Below are positions 1 to 12,300 of a DNA stretch of 64,000 bases, piece after piece. The translations under genes and the position numbers were made by a program. The stretch spans positions 3,846,501 to 3,910,500 of the forward strand of contig CM034128.1 of the NCBI GenBank assembly GCA_019914995.1. The letters run 5' to 3'. Every line of letters starts with the position of its first letter. Position 1 is the first letter of the stretch. This DNA comes from Acanthochlamys bracteata (taxonomy: Eukaryota > Streptophyta > Magnoliopsida > Pandanales > Velloziaceae). The notes under the pieces were generated by a model that was given only the letters and a program-made list of their open reading frames with translations, did no database searches and had not been told where the DNA came from.

Positions 1-91
1 AACTAAGCTATCCAGAAAGAGAAAGAATCAGAAACTGAAAATGAAGAATTCACTATGACATGGACCAGCCACAGCTCTAAGCCTGTAAGTT

Positions 92-326
92 GATAAACTT
101 AAAAGCTCAAATGAACTCAACATCTATATGCAATGCCATCCTCTTCCATTACCTTAGATATCATTAATCTTCCACTCGGAGCAGTAACAAACATTTAAAA
201 ACACTTCATGATAAACTTAACAGCTCAATGAACTCAACATCTATGTATAATGCAGTCCCCTTCAAATACCTCACGTATTATTAATCTTACAATTGTAGCA
301 GTAACAAACATTTAAAGACACTTCAT
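92..326. repeat. 118-bp imperfect tandem duplication in a SECA2 intron
   Basis: Copy 1 spans 92-209 and copy 2 spans 210-326. Both begin GATAAACTTAA, share AACTCAACATCTAT and GCAGTAACAAACATTTAAA, and end ACACTTCAT. They diverge in the middle. The pair lies in the intron after the last visible SECA2 exon; bases 1-621 otherwise show no exon. Confidence 0.8.
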
Positions 327-621
327 GATGCTTCTGCCTGACCATAAGGATGTAGCATCTTCCCGCCAACATAATGACACAAGTGTGTCTATCTATATAC
401 ATATTTTCTTAAGAAGCAAATTCGGGTATAGAGCTGCATAATCCAATTCCCTAAACACTTAGGACCTTGATATCCTCTGCATTCTTCTTAAGAGTGTAAC
501 CTCATCCTTATTATCACATTCCTGAATTTTCAGAAAACTCGAGATAGTACCATATCTGAGTTTTATCGAGTAAAACTCCAGGATGGAAATGAGCAAAAAG
601 GAAATGTAAATAGTACCTCAC

Positions 622-3600
622 CATAAACCTTGTCGATCCAGGGTCACCTTGCCTACCAGCTCTACCACGAAGCTGCAGGCATCATAGGAAACTGATCATA
701 ATTTTGAGTTATGAGATTGAAGAAGAAAATCTTAAATGTAAATATATAATGTTCATAACAAAAAGGAGTTTTCAACAAAATTAATTCAATCAGCTACTGT
801 GTTTCATATTATGATTTCCACCTCAGGTTGCACATTTGTATCATGTTCTTCCTCAACCAGTCTTGCAGATCGCATCCTATGTGACACGTGTCAACACTAT
901 CCTCTACTAGTAAGCTAACAACTGCCAGCAAACAGACATCATCCACCAAGAAGATTTAAGTTCGTCAAGCGCACATTTGCCCCACTTTCAGGTTGAGTGT
1001 TTTTCAAAAAAATGCTTAAGAATTTGATTCTAGAAAAGTATCCTTCACATGGTTGTGATCAGAATTAGGCAGTTCAAATTATGAGTCAGCCAATGTTCAC
1101 CTAGTCCAAATTTCTTTTCCATTGAAGCATCAGCTTCTCGAGAACTGCAACACTAAGCTCATGAAAACAGATAAGAAGCTACATATCACCTGATTATCTA
1201 TTCGCCTGGACTCGTGCAAAGATGTTCCAATTACATGAAGACCACCTAGCCTTTTCACTTCAGACCCTTCCTTCTGACAGTGTGCTTCACAATCTTTCTG
1301 AATGGATAGATATGCAAGTGCTACTGCAGGGGCTAGGGGATGTGTCTCAGAATCTTGAGTCAAGAGCAATTGTAGATCACTTTCATCTAGTGACTGACTC
1401 ATTTCTATGGACTCTGAAATTACAGATTTTGCCTTCTGATAGGACCATTCTTTTCCCTCTTGCTTGCATATGTATTTAGCTGGAGTATTTGCATTTCACA
1501 AAAGCATGAGCTCTGGACAGTTATAATCTATTTACAGTTTTATCTTTAGCTGCAAAACTTAGCTGCAGCTATCTCAGGATATAATTTGAAAATTTTATAC
1601 CTATAAGTTTAGCCTTCATAAGCAAACCCATCGATGAAGGTCCAAGATTGATGTTGGAGAAACCCTGAGAATGACATTATCTATCAAGTTAATATTATTA
1701 CTTATACCATTAAACTAATCTTCATGGCAGCAGCAGCAGCAGCATCATGATCATTGAAAATAACAAGAATGATGATGAAGATATGTGGAAGAAGGTATAT
1801 GTCATTACCTCTAGGGATACAGGCTCCCCTTCACTTTCAACATCAGGAGCTTGCCGTGTCATAGATGGGAGCAGCTTCTGCTTTATGATTTCCTTTGCAA
1901 GCATCTTAACCAAAGAAAAGGTAATTGAAAAGCAAGATTATAGATTCTCCATAGAAAGTTTTACAAAGGTCATAATGACAAATATGCATTTCACAGAAGT
2001 TAAATTGCTAAGCATTTGGAAGATGAAGAATATTCTTTCTGCATTTTCAGCTACTGAAGTGTAAGCATTACCATCCCATACGAGATAGATAAAACGTTCC
2101 CACAGATAGGTAGAGAGGTACTTGACTTAACTAGGTTGGTTGGGCACAGCCACCAATTACTGATTTGATTCTAATAGCTAATACTTAGCTCATATTCCAC
2201 GACAGAATGGAACACAAGGCAATGTCGTATGACAATGGTACCTTAGGATTACCACCTAAAATTATATCAGTGCCGCGACCAGCCATGTTGGTGGAAATAG
2301 TAATGGCATACTTTCTTCCAGCTTGTGCAATAATTTCAGCCTCCCTTGCAGCATACTGCATACCAAAAGAAAATTATGACAGTGATATACCTCAAAACCA
2401 TTCTGAAAGCTGCAATTAACTGAATTGATAGCTCCAGACTAGAAGAACCTTAGGCCTAGCATTGAGGACATTGTGTGGAATCCCTCGATCCAATAATAGA
2501 GCTGATAGATACTCAGAATTCTCAACGCTGGAGCAAAGATGGGAGCATAAGTAGTTTCATGGCAAGAAGAAATACATATTTCATTTATGCCTTTGACATA
2601 CAGGAATTACCCTATAGAATCTCGGAATGGCTAATAATCATTCTAAATGCATCATTTCTATCGAATCATTTATCGCCATCATGGAAAATAATGAATTACG
2701 GGATAAAAGTGATCTTCAGGGAAATTTTTAGATTAATATGGTTAGGGGATTCGACGTTAAGAATAGAAAAGCGTTCAAAAAATTTAGATGCTTTTATTTA
2801 AACAAAAAATAAATCCAACTACTAAGTTAATTTTTTTAACTAAATTGATCCCTTCTTAAGAGTTCTCTTTCACCCAAAAAAAAACAAGTAATAGCAGTTC
2901 TTAGTCAAACTGAGATAATTAGAGTGAGTTCAAGATACCTAGTTGTTCCGACTAAAACAGGGCGACCCAATTGGAACATGGATTCTACTTCTTGCCGAAC
3001 GTAATTCCATTTCCCACGCGCAGTCTAGCATCATATGAATTCCAAAAGTGAATTAGCTACAAGAAAAGTGAAAAATGAATTAACCATTTCCATGAGAGGT
3101 TCAATAATATTACCGCAAAAGCTTGGATAGGCAAGTCTTTGCGTATGTTTGGCAGATTTGTAGGGACTTCAATGACTGGAATCTGAAACATTTTCAGGAA
3201 TTCCTTCTCCTGTAATTTGTAAAATGAAACAATTTCAAAAGTCTCCATAATATATACAGTAGCACCATTTATTAAGTAGGCATACTTCCGTTTTAGCTGT
3301 TCCGGTCATCCCTGAGAGTTTCGGATAAAGCTTAAACAGTGACTGGTATGTTATTTGGGCAACGACAACTGAATCAGCCTACATAAAACAATTAACTCTT
3401 TATTCAGAACCATAACAAAATTGTATATCAAAATAAAGTAGATTAATTGTTTTAATCCTCATAATCCATACTTAAAGACATAATAATTAGAAAAAAAAAC
3501 CTGAATTGGCAATCCTTCTTTGGCCTCAACTGCTTGATGAATACCTTCTGACCATCTCCTTTTCTCCTCAACTCTCCCTGTTAACTGCAACATTTACAAC

Positions 3601-6600
3601 ATCATTGGAATCCATAAGACCTTTTGTCTTACTTTATCCAACTAATTTTGATGTATGTAACCTATCCGTTGGATGAGGAGTCTTGCATCACTCCTAGAAT
3701 GTCGCAAAAGTAAACTAAAGCATGGGTAAACATAATCATTAGCTAAATACATATGATTCGGGGATAAGCTAACGGAGAAAGTTAATTATATAACATAAAA
3801 AGAGCATATATATATATATCCACTTGACTAGAATTATCTCCTGAAGAAACGTGCAGATGGCCCATCCAGACCAATGTTAATCATAATTTTGCAGCCAATA
3901 TGAATCATACAAAACACCAACAGAAAAATTCTTGGTTACCTATAACTCCTACCAGCTTTAATCTTTATCCCCAGTGTAAATAAATAATGAGCTCTACAGC
4001 ACATTTAGAAGCTAATACCTCATTGATTATCAGCGCTTTTCCATTTCTAACAATGTATTGGACATCCCGACGATAAAACTCTTTTGCCTTCAATGCATTC
4101 ATTACAAACCTGCACATTTCAGAATGTCATCTGCATATGCAGAAATGAATGCGTAACATGGAGAGTAACAAGAATCGAGTCCAAAAGGTGATTGAAAAAC
4201 ACCTGATCTGTATATCTCCACAAACCAGTTCTTAAAGAGAATTTTTATGACTCCATCATAACACACTTGCTCTAAAGTTTAAAATCTAGAAATGCAAGGA
4301 ACAGGAGGAACATATACGTTTTTTCATATGAAATGCAGGATAGGTCAAAGCACCTTGCCCAAGGATCATTTTCATCCCATAAGTCATTAGTTTCAAGAAT
4401 CATTTCAGCCAAAGCAACTCCCTCTTCAGTCAAATCTACAGAATTATCTTTAAGCTCCGCATTGTAATGCTGCAAGAAAAGTTGACAGTTTCAAACTAGA
4501 GTACAAAAAGGTTGGGAAGACTGGTCCATTAAAGCCCAAAATCAGACTTACAACTCCCCGAACAAGAAGCTCAGCAACTTTAGCAGCAACAGGATATCGT
4601 GCAGCATCCTTGTTAGCCTGATGTTACAAAAGAAGCAGTTAGATGCAAACTTAATCAGCCAACTTTCAGCAACATATTTATAAATAAAATAAAATCACTA
4701 TAATAAATGAAATATAGTACCTCACCACTTATCAGCAATGGGTTCCTACCCTCATCTATTAAGACTGAGTCAACTTCATCAACAATGGCGAAATGAAATG
4801 GTTTTGGCCTGTGTTAAATGCAATCTGCCTTCACTGACTAGTGGAACAGGGGAAAAAAGAGAAATTAAAAAGCTCATACTTGCATACCATCTCATAACAA
4901 GATGATCTTTGTTTGCAGAAAGATTATCCCGGAGATAATCGAAGCCAAGTTCCTGGAAGCATGAAGGGTCATCACATAATGAGAAACAAAAGGTAAACGA
5001 TAGTAAGGGTTAAGATAGAAGACCACAATTCTCTTAATCATATTCAAAAGGCAACATTTTAAAAAGCTCGAAACATGAGCTGCAAACTTCATGTTTACAT
5101 TGTTCAGCCACCTTCAAGTCAATGGAAGAGTCTAACTTACTGAATTGTTAGTGTATGTTATATCACAGCTATAGTTGAATCTCCTTTCATCTGCTGTCAT
5201 GCCTCTCTGCAGATTCCCAGCAAAACATTTCAAGTTCCTTTATGCATAATGGTCAATCTCATTATACCTAAGATGGATATTTAGACAAAGTTCATAGTGT
5301 TGAGATAGCAAAAGTACAGTGGTGCATAAATGTAAATGTGATATTTACCTGTATCAATCCAACTGAAAGACCAAGAAAACGATGAACACGGCCCATCCAT
5401 TCAGCATCACGTTGTGCCAAGTAATCATTAACAGTCACCACTGCATGAACAAATGAAAATATTGGGAACAGAAGGCATGACATGACAATCCTATGCACAT
5501 ACTATAATTATGATATATTACTGCTCTAAAGCAGGCCATGCACCCAAGCTACCATTTAGATGCTCTAAACACTTAAAAACATGTCTAACTTTAGACACGT
5601 ATCACAATGTCACATGTCTAACTCTAGACAATTAGAAATATGATGCCAAATGTTACATCCAAAAAAGCATGCTAGATATAAAAAATGTTATGCGTAGTTG
5701 GTTGAATTCAATATAGTTACCTAAAAAGTAAGGATTACAAAATTGAAGTAAGCGAATCTTGCTATTTTTTGCATGTTAGATCTTTCTTTTCTAGATCTTG
5801 CTATAAGCAGAAAAAAAACACATGAGACATCACTTTTTATTCATGGGGCACCCCTCAATTATGATAATTTGCTATTAAACTAATCATGATCAATACTTCA
5901 GAGTTGCTTGCTGACACGGATCTACTATATATTCCAAATAAACTTTAATCTCTCCCATTGTGTTAGCTTAACAGCTAAAATGTGTCTTCTAGCTACGAGC
6001 TAAAAGGTGTCTACCATGAACACCATCCCCAGACAGTGCATTAAGATATGCAGCCAGTGTGGACACAAGTGTCTTCCCTTCCCCTGTCTTCATCTCTGCA
6101 ATGCATCCGTCATGGAGCACAGCGCCTCCAATGATCTAAGCATATTACATGCATTGTAAGAGAAAACAGGCTTCCAAAATGCAAGTCATGAAGGAAAGTT
6201 TGGACATTGGAATTTCTGGCACGAGTAAAAGAAACCAAATCTAAGTACCTGCACATCAAAGTGACGCATTCCCAAATTCCTTCTAGCAGCTTCACGAACA
6301 ACAGCAAATGCCTCTGAAATAAACTGAACTAGTTATAAGTAATCCAAAAATAGATTAGATACGAAATATTTTAACAGAAAGGACTAAAAGCAACCGGCTT
6401 GGATATCAGAAAGTGATTCCCCTCTCCTCAACCTACTACGAAAGTCCGCTGTCTTCTCTCTCAACTATAAATAATGACACCAACAAAACAAAATCTCAAA
6501 ACAATGCAAGACCAATGATCACAAGTAAGTTTTTTTCCTAATTTGATAAATTTCTATAATCACACTCCACCTGTTTGTCAGAAAGCCTCTGAAGGTGTGA

Positions 6601-7007
6601 CTCGAGCCGGTTCACCGTATCGACCAATCGGTAGTAATCCCTCACCACCCAGCTGTTCAGGTTCCATACATCGGTCCACTTTATTCCCTTCAAACCCAAC
6701 CGCTCCTGCAAACACAATAACAATAACAAAAAACAGAAATAAATTTCACTTGCAAACTTTTTCAACAATGTCTGGCATGAATGTTGAAACAGAGGAAAGA
6801 TTTCATGAAAACCTTGAGAGAATTATCCGAATGCACCTGACTAGTATTTGAAGTTGAAGTTGAAGTTGAGGAAGAAGTAGAAGAAGAAGATTGTGAAGTG
6901 GAACACGAGTGAGGACTGAATCGAGACCGAGCGGCGTTGGCGGAAGTGGAGGAGGAAGAGAAGAGAAGCGGAGGAAAAGGAGAACAGAGGGAAGATACGA
7001 ACAACAT
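622..7007 (-). CDS. SECA2: Plastid SecA2 preprotein translocase ATPase (3' end outside window)
   Basis: Motor ATPase that drives proteins through a plastid Sec translocon; SECA2 serves the inner envelope Sec2 system in Arabidopsis (family knowledge). Twenty-two exons join in frame to 733 residues: 7007-6837, 6705-6571, 6464-6395, 6313-6249, 6135-6015, 5440-5349, 5206-5141, 4952-4888, 4808-4721, 4617-4552, 4469-4354, 4109-4019, 3584-3501, 3378-3286, 3209-3114, 3024-2939, 2527-2449, 2355-2242, 1904-1809, 1664-1601, 1479-1190, 672-622. The first ~57 residues are Ser/Thr-rich with few acidic residues, like a transit peptide. Walker A is TGEGKT (164-169) and Walker B DEVD (272-275). [21 protein letters not shown] and [17 protein letters not shown] are SecA hallmarks. 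It resembles SECA2 rather than SECA1 through [17 protein letters not shown]. The ATG at 7007 is the first in frame; an in-frame stop lies upstream near 7119. About a quarter of the protein is beyond the left edge. Confidence 0.95.
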
Positions 7008-7090
7008 TGTTGCTCTGCTGCAGCTGCTGCTGCTGAAAATGGTGATGCTTGTATTTTGCCTGGAAGGTGTTCGACAAAATGCGCGAGTTT

Positions 7091-7107
7091 CCAAATTATA
7101 AAAGGAG
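7091..7107 (-). promoter_or_regulatory. TATA-like box of SECA2
   Basis: On the minus strand the sequence CTCCTTTTATAATTTGG lies about 90 bases upstream of the SECA2 ATG at 7007. This suits a short leader with transcription starting near 7065. It also argues against extending the reading frame upstream to a TTG at 7094. Position and sequence only; no transcript evidence. Confidence 0.5.
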
Positions 7108-7178
7108 AAAAAAAATGCTTACACTTGCCACAAAGGCACAAAGGGCAAACTTGCTACACTTTTCTAACGCAGATGCAA

Positions 7179-7227
7179 GGCCCAAGCCCAATAGAATAAC
7201 AAATGGCCGACACAGCTGCAAGGCCCA
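7179..7227. promoter_or_regulatory. Two site II (GGCCCA) motifs in the SECA2 upstream region
   Basis: GGCCCA occurs at 7179-7184 and 7222-7227, about 170-220 bases upstream of the SECA2 ATG. Site II elements (TGGGCC/T) are common in promoters of plant housekeeping and organelle-function genes and often work in either direction. They may also have served the decayed plus-strand locus that begins just downstream. Confidence 0.4.
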
Positions 7228-7817
7228 CAGTAATGATTCGTAAAAGCAGCGTTTGCTGTTCCCACTGCTGGCTGTCGCTGTTACTCTCTACTCCAGACGT
7301 TCAACACTCTCCAAACTTTTTCTTTAATTTCTGTCTTCGTTTAAAGAAAACTCTCGGAAAGAAATTTTTTTCTAAAGTAAGTCTAATAAAAGCAAGACAT
7401 TCGATTCTGTTCTGTAGTGAGCATATTAGCAGAAAGTTAGGTGATCTTCTTCTCCTTATCTGGTTTTTGTTTTAATTGATTGACTGCAATTTATTTCTGT
7501 CGTCGTTTTTTGTCTTAATCGAGTTTAGATTCGGTGTGCTCGCTGTTTCAGTTGATGATGCTTACTATTCATCCAGTATCTTTTAAGTGGTTTCAAAATT
7601 AAGTATTCGATTTGCAAACGCAATCAGCTACAAATAAGAGAATTCACCTTGAATTAGCGATTTGGAAGTTTTCCTGATCTCGGAACTAGAGCCTTGTGAT
7701 TCGGTTAGATAAGGACACAGATAGTGGTTCAATGTGATTAGTTTATTTCTGTAAGAATTTGTTTTGAATGCAAAGGTAAGTTTTGATTCGTGCAGCCTTG
7801 CCGTACACTTGATCATA

Positions 7818-8172
7818 AGCACTCATGTTGCCTCCGTCACATGTTCATCGCCTAATATTAATGTTGTTGGTGATAATAATTCTCAACCTCATTTTTGTGG
7901 GAAGATGTAGATATCAATGATTATCTGCATAATCAAGAGAAATTCATTGAGACAGTTTTGGTTGGTGAGCTTGGACAAAACGTGCATGGAGCTCTGCAAT
8001 GGACTCAAAGAAGTGCTTCATATTATACAAAATGACTTTGTGAGTTCCATGTAATTACTTAATTCGTGGTCTACATTATAAGAAAAATATAAGATGTGAC
8101 TATTTCAGCTTTTGACCAAGAAGGACTAGCTGAAGCCTATCAAAATGTTAATCAACAAGCACCACATCAAAG
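7818..8172 (+). pseudogene. Unrecognised coding-like exons with a frame break
   Basis: Two exon-like stretches read like protein but match nothing I recognise. The first has an open frame from 7818 (THVASVTCSSPNINVV...), which must shift near 7897 into WEDVDINDYLHNQEKFIETV and LVGELGQNVHGALQWTQRSA. It reaches TGA at 8033-8035, beside a strong donor GTGAGT at 8040. The second, 8109-8172, follows TATTTCAG, reads FDQEGLAEAYQNVNQQAPHQ and ends at AAAG|GT. The frame conflict and lack of a start codon suggest a decayed gene. It could be the old 5' part of a locus that includes the TCHQD relic downstream, or a separate gene. Confidence 0.35.
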
Positions 8173-8542
8173 GTTTTTATGAAATCAGCTTCATTACTTT
8201 TAGCACATATATATAGCTGTAAGATGTTAGTATGAGAAGCTATAGACAAAATTCTGCTATATTCTGTTCATTGCAGTAGTGTATTTATGGTATTTTCTCA
8301 TCATAGTTAACCCTAGACGGATCTAGTCATTAGTCTGAAGCAATGTTATTTTTCCTACTCCGAAATTTGTTTTCTACCTGAGACTTAATTATAAGATGAA
8401 GTTATTCCTATTAAAGGATTTCTGCATACATTCAGTTCAGTTATTGTATTTTAGAAAAGTATATAAGGTTGATGTAACTATTTGATTTTCAGGTGGCACT
8501 TTAGTCCAGAAGCTAGTATTTTACTGCTTGGATCTTCGCATA

Positions 8543-9369
8543 ATGCATCTGTATCATCATCCTTACTCTATGGACAGCGAGAAAGTTCGTCTAGCACTGG
8601 AAGACAAAGGGATAGATTACACGTCGTATCATCTCAATCCTCTGACTGGAACGAACATGGATGTCTCATTTTTTTCTCTTAAATCCATCTGCTAAGCTTC
8701 CATTTTCCAAAATGGAAGACATATCACTTTTCAAGCTGCAGAAACAGTCCAGTAAGTCATTTCCTTCTGGTTTTCTCATATTCACAGGCTGATATCTTTC
8801 ATGCATGTTTCTCAATGTTTTCCTTGTTGACTAGGTAAATAGACACACTCACAGTCTCTTAGGATGGTGAGGTTACTGAGGATAATATTCGTCGTAATGA
8901 AAGGACTACTGAGCGATACAGAAGATTGAGAGCTGCAATCCTAAGATATTTACCCTTAATCCTGCCGAAATATAGAAACTTTTAACTCGGCTCCTTCAGT
9001 GAGCGGTGATAGCTAGGTGGCTGAAGCTCCAGATTTGGCCAGTGTCTACCCGAGATGCCTATGAGACTGAAGACAAGTTGAGGGATCCTGACTTAATTAA
9101 AAAGTGAAGAAAAACTGGTCAATCTAATTGATCATGCAGATTTGCAGCTGAATGAGACTACATATCTTGCTGGTGAGGAGTTTACAACAGCTGATGCAAT
9201 GTTTTTGCCTTTGCTGGCTTAAATAAATCTTCTGAATCTAGACGACGTAAACATCAATTGCAGGAGCGATCTTGTAGCATGTTGTGACTTATCAAAGCAG
9301 CTACCAAGTTGTTGTAAGGTCATTGGGAGGTACTTCTCAGTGTGGAGAAAATATCGAACACTATTGTAA
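8543..9369 (+). pseudogene. TCHQD: Dead TCHQD (GST-like tetrachlorohydroquinone dehalogenase homologue)
   Basis: The first 50 codons from the ATG at 8543 give a thioredoxin-fold GST N-terminus (MHLYHHPYSMDSEKVRLALE, then GIDYTSYHLNPLTG). That frame hits TAA at 8693-8695; the +1 frame carries the expected NPSAKLP, so there is a frameshift near 8680. Further family segments lie scattered in different frames: ETEDKLRDP near 9070, TTYLAGEEFTTADAMF before a TAA at 9220-9222, and KVIGRYFSVWRKYRTLL ending at TAA 9367-9369. No set of splices rescues these stops. In Arabidopsis TCHQD (At1g77290) sits beside the Usp-kinase and SDG8 genes, as here, so this is probably the native copy, now lost. Confidence 0.85.
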
Positions 9370-12300
9370 ACTTTGTGCTTTATAAGCATAAGGAAAATGT
9401 TTAGGAAATACTTGAAGTCCATAGATACGATTCTTTGTAAAGAGTTCTGTTTACCTGCTGTACAGATTTCCAAAACCTTGTGTCAATGAGTTGCCAAAGC
9501 AATAAGCTAGTGCAAAAGAATGGCCTGTAGTTTCACATTTTCCTCCTAATGTTTTTTACAAAGGAGGTATGATGCATATACTGATAACTTCTGGAACTGT
9601 GTAATTAGAGAGTTTTGATATGTAGAGCAGTGTTGATGTTCTTATCCAGTTTTGTCTTGCTTTGAGTACTAGTGAAGTGCAATTTCCACAGGAATCTTAA
9701 GAACATTTGCACAATTAGGATCTGACCTTTTCTTCTCACGCATACTGAGATGCAAATGCTCTGCTGTTTGTTATAAAGCCGAGCTGATTAGTCTGTAACC
9801 TTCACTGAGAACTTTGTTCCTGTTGCAGTGATTGCCTGACGCTCTACTTGATGAACTACTCCTTTCAGCGACCACATTTAGAGTAGCAAGTTGTAATTGA
9901 TGACGTTAGCAAGTTGTAATTGATGACGTTGGTTTACTCATGTCCTGTTAAAGGTATTTCCTCATCTTTTTTGTTTTTAGTGGACAGCTCCTAAACTTCT
10001 TACCATCATATTTAAAACGAGGGTTCCTGAACTGCATAATCTTTTGTTCACCTAATATTGTTTGCTCATGGATATTCCTTGTCAGATTTTACTTCAAGAG
10101 GTGAATTCTTTTATACAATTTGTTGTGGCTGCAACTAATGATCTGCTTCCTTCTCTCAGTCAATTACCTGTTCGTGTCTGCTATAGGTGGGCAAAGATCA
10201 TCACAATCAAGTATTAAACTCGGTCTCCTTCAGAACTGCCACAGAACAGTTGAGCAATAACTATCAAATACATAAATAGGAGTTAAATTGGGTGTATGGC
10301 TGAGCAGCTTCTTAACATTTATACATGCTCAACTAACTCCATTTGAGAAACAAGTCACAAACTGTTGCCTAAGAAAGAATAACGGTGGATCAAATGCCAT
10401 CTTCACTTCTTAATTTAGCCTATCCTGCTACTATCTTATCATCACAATTGAAATCTACTCTTTTTTCTTGTTCGTTTTGTTTCGTTCCAATTTAGTATAA
10501 GGGTATAATCTGTCAACTTTTCTTGGTTGCAAGCATTATTTTCTGGCAGTTAGGCAAAGTTCCAAAATCCTGATGTTGGTCCTAATCCTTTAAAGTATCT
10601 TAATTTTGCACAGTTCTGAACTTCAGTTATATTTGAGTCTCCCTTAGCTCTCACTGTAGTTGCATGCAGAAGGTGTATGCAGCAGTTCATGCTTTCTGCC
10701 TTTTGTACAGTAATAATAAAGGTTACAAGCTTAGGTCACTGTTATATTCAGAGTCTTTTAAGACGAGCATCTACTACATTTTCTAGCAACATTGTTTCTT
10801 AACCTCTTGGCTTTTCTTTCAATTCTCAGGACGTCACTCTCAAATAGGCGTGCTACAGACAATCGATTAATGCTTATGAGTTATAAACTCGAAGCCGCGG
10901 CAAGTCAGATTTGATTAGAGTTGAGCTATTGGTATGTTCTAAGCACTAATAATTATCTTCAGAAATGAAACAAAGGCAAAGTAGTCGTTTTAAAATCTCA
11001 CAACAAGCACTGAAAAATAACATAATATGTTTAGTAAGGTTCTCCATAGCACTATCTAGAAGGTAAACAATTAGTGCATGCCGTAGGTTTTTAATCGTGT
11101 TTTATAGATGTTGTATGCTATCGATAAACTACTGAGGCAGAAATAGTTAAGAAGACTGTTACTTTTATTGGTCTTCACAAGTTTTAAAGAACAAACAAGT
11201 TAAAAGAGCCGAGATAACAGTAGAACAAAATCTCGACCGATATCATCTGTCTTTTCGAAGTCTTGTTCTTCTTTTCATTTTCTTTTTGGAGGGAAGTCAG
11301 CAGACGAAAAATGGAGCAGTAAAATTCTGACAGAAACAGTTTCACATGTTACTCTTCTGATAATTTCCACCAATACATAAAAAGCAAACTCGAGATAGAA
11401 TATAAGTAAGGAATCATAGATGGCCTGTTTTCAGAAGACATTGGCATAGGTTTACTTTCTCTTGAATCTTCGTCTAGTATGTGCATATGTATAATATGGG
11501 ATTGCAACTGCAGCGTTGAGCATTCCTGCCGACACGGAGGTTTAATAGATCAAGGCATGTTATCGTATGATAGACAGTACTGACATTGCAAAAAAAAAAA
11601 AAAATCCAATCCAGTTCATGTGAGATCAGAATAATAATTCAGAATCATATCTGAGTCGCTGCAGTAAGCGGTTGTATCACATGCCTTACGGATGACAGAG
11701 ATCTATACTATTATGTGCTTTCGTGAAAGTTATAGGTCAGTGAAGTGAAAATCGGAAGGTTTACTGCTAGCATGTTTACTTAAACTCGTAATCCCTTTTT
11801 TTTTTTTTTTTTTTTATTCCAAATGTTTAGCTTTACAAAATTTTCTATTTTTACTTTTTACTAAAATTTTAGTTTTCTTAACTTACTTTTAAACATCTCT
11901 TCTTACAACCATATTTTAAGACTACACATTTTATTTTTAAACCTATTTATAATAAAATAAATAAATAAATTACACTAATTTTCAATAATTACTTCTAAAT
12001 ATTCACTTTTTGTAAATAACGTTTGGCAATTCATCTACTAATCCTGAGTTAATAATAAGTGAGTGATTTCAGTGAGATGAAAAGCGTTGGAATGAAAATA
12101 ATCTTTTTCATGAACATGGAGATTATTTATTTTAAACTTTATTTTCAGTAAAATATCTTTTGATATAATTAAATTATATAAAAATTAAAGTATCTTAGTT
12201 TTGTTCAATTCAATTCTAGGGACACCTATGTTATGTGTAGCCATTTGGTTTTAGTGTACAATCTATCTTTCTACATAATATTAATAACAATAATAATCAA

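Noticed and set aside
1722..1745. CAG-type trinucleotide run
   Set aside because: It lies in a SECA2 intron and is an ordinary microsatellite.
7008..7094. Longer SECA2 N-terminus starting at 7094
   Set aside because: The first codon is TTG, not ATG, and the upstream TATA-like box overlaps it. The first in-frame ATG is at 7007 and gives a normal transit peptide.
6543..7243. Several open frames on both strands over SECA2 exons 1-2 and its upstream region
   Set aside because: They are shadows of the Ser-rich transit-peptide exon and its CT/GA-rich composition, with no splice or family support.
8482..8682. 66-codon plus-strand frame over the TCHQD relic
   Set aside because: It is out of frame with the GST homology, which starts at 8543 in another frame.
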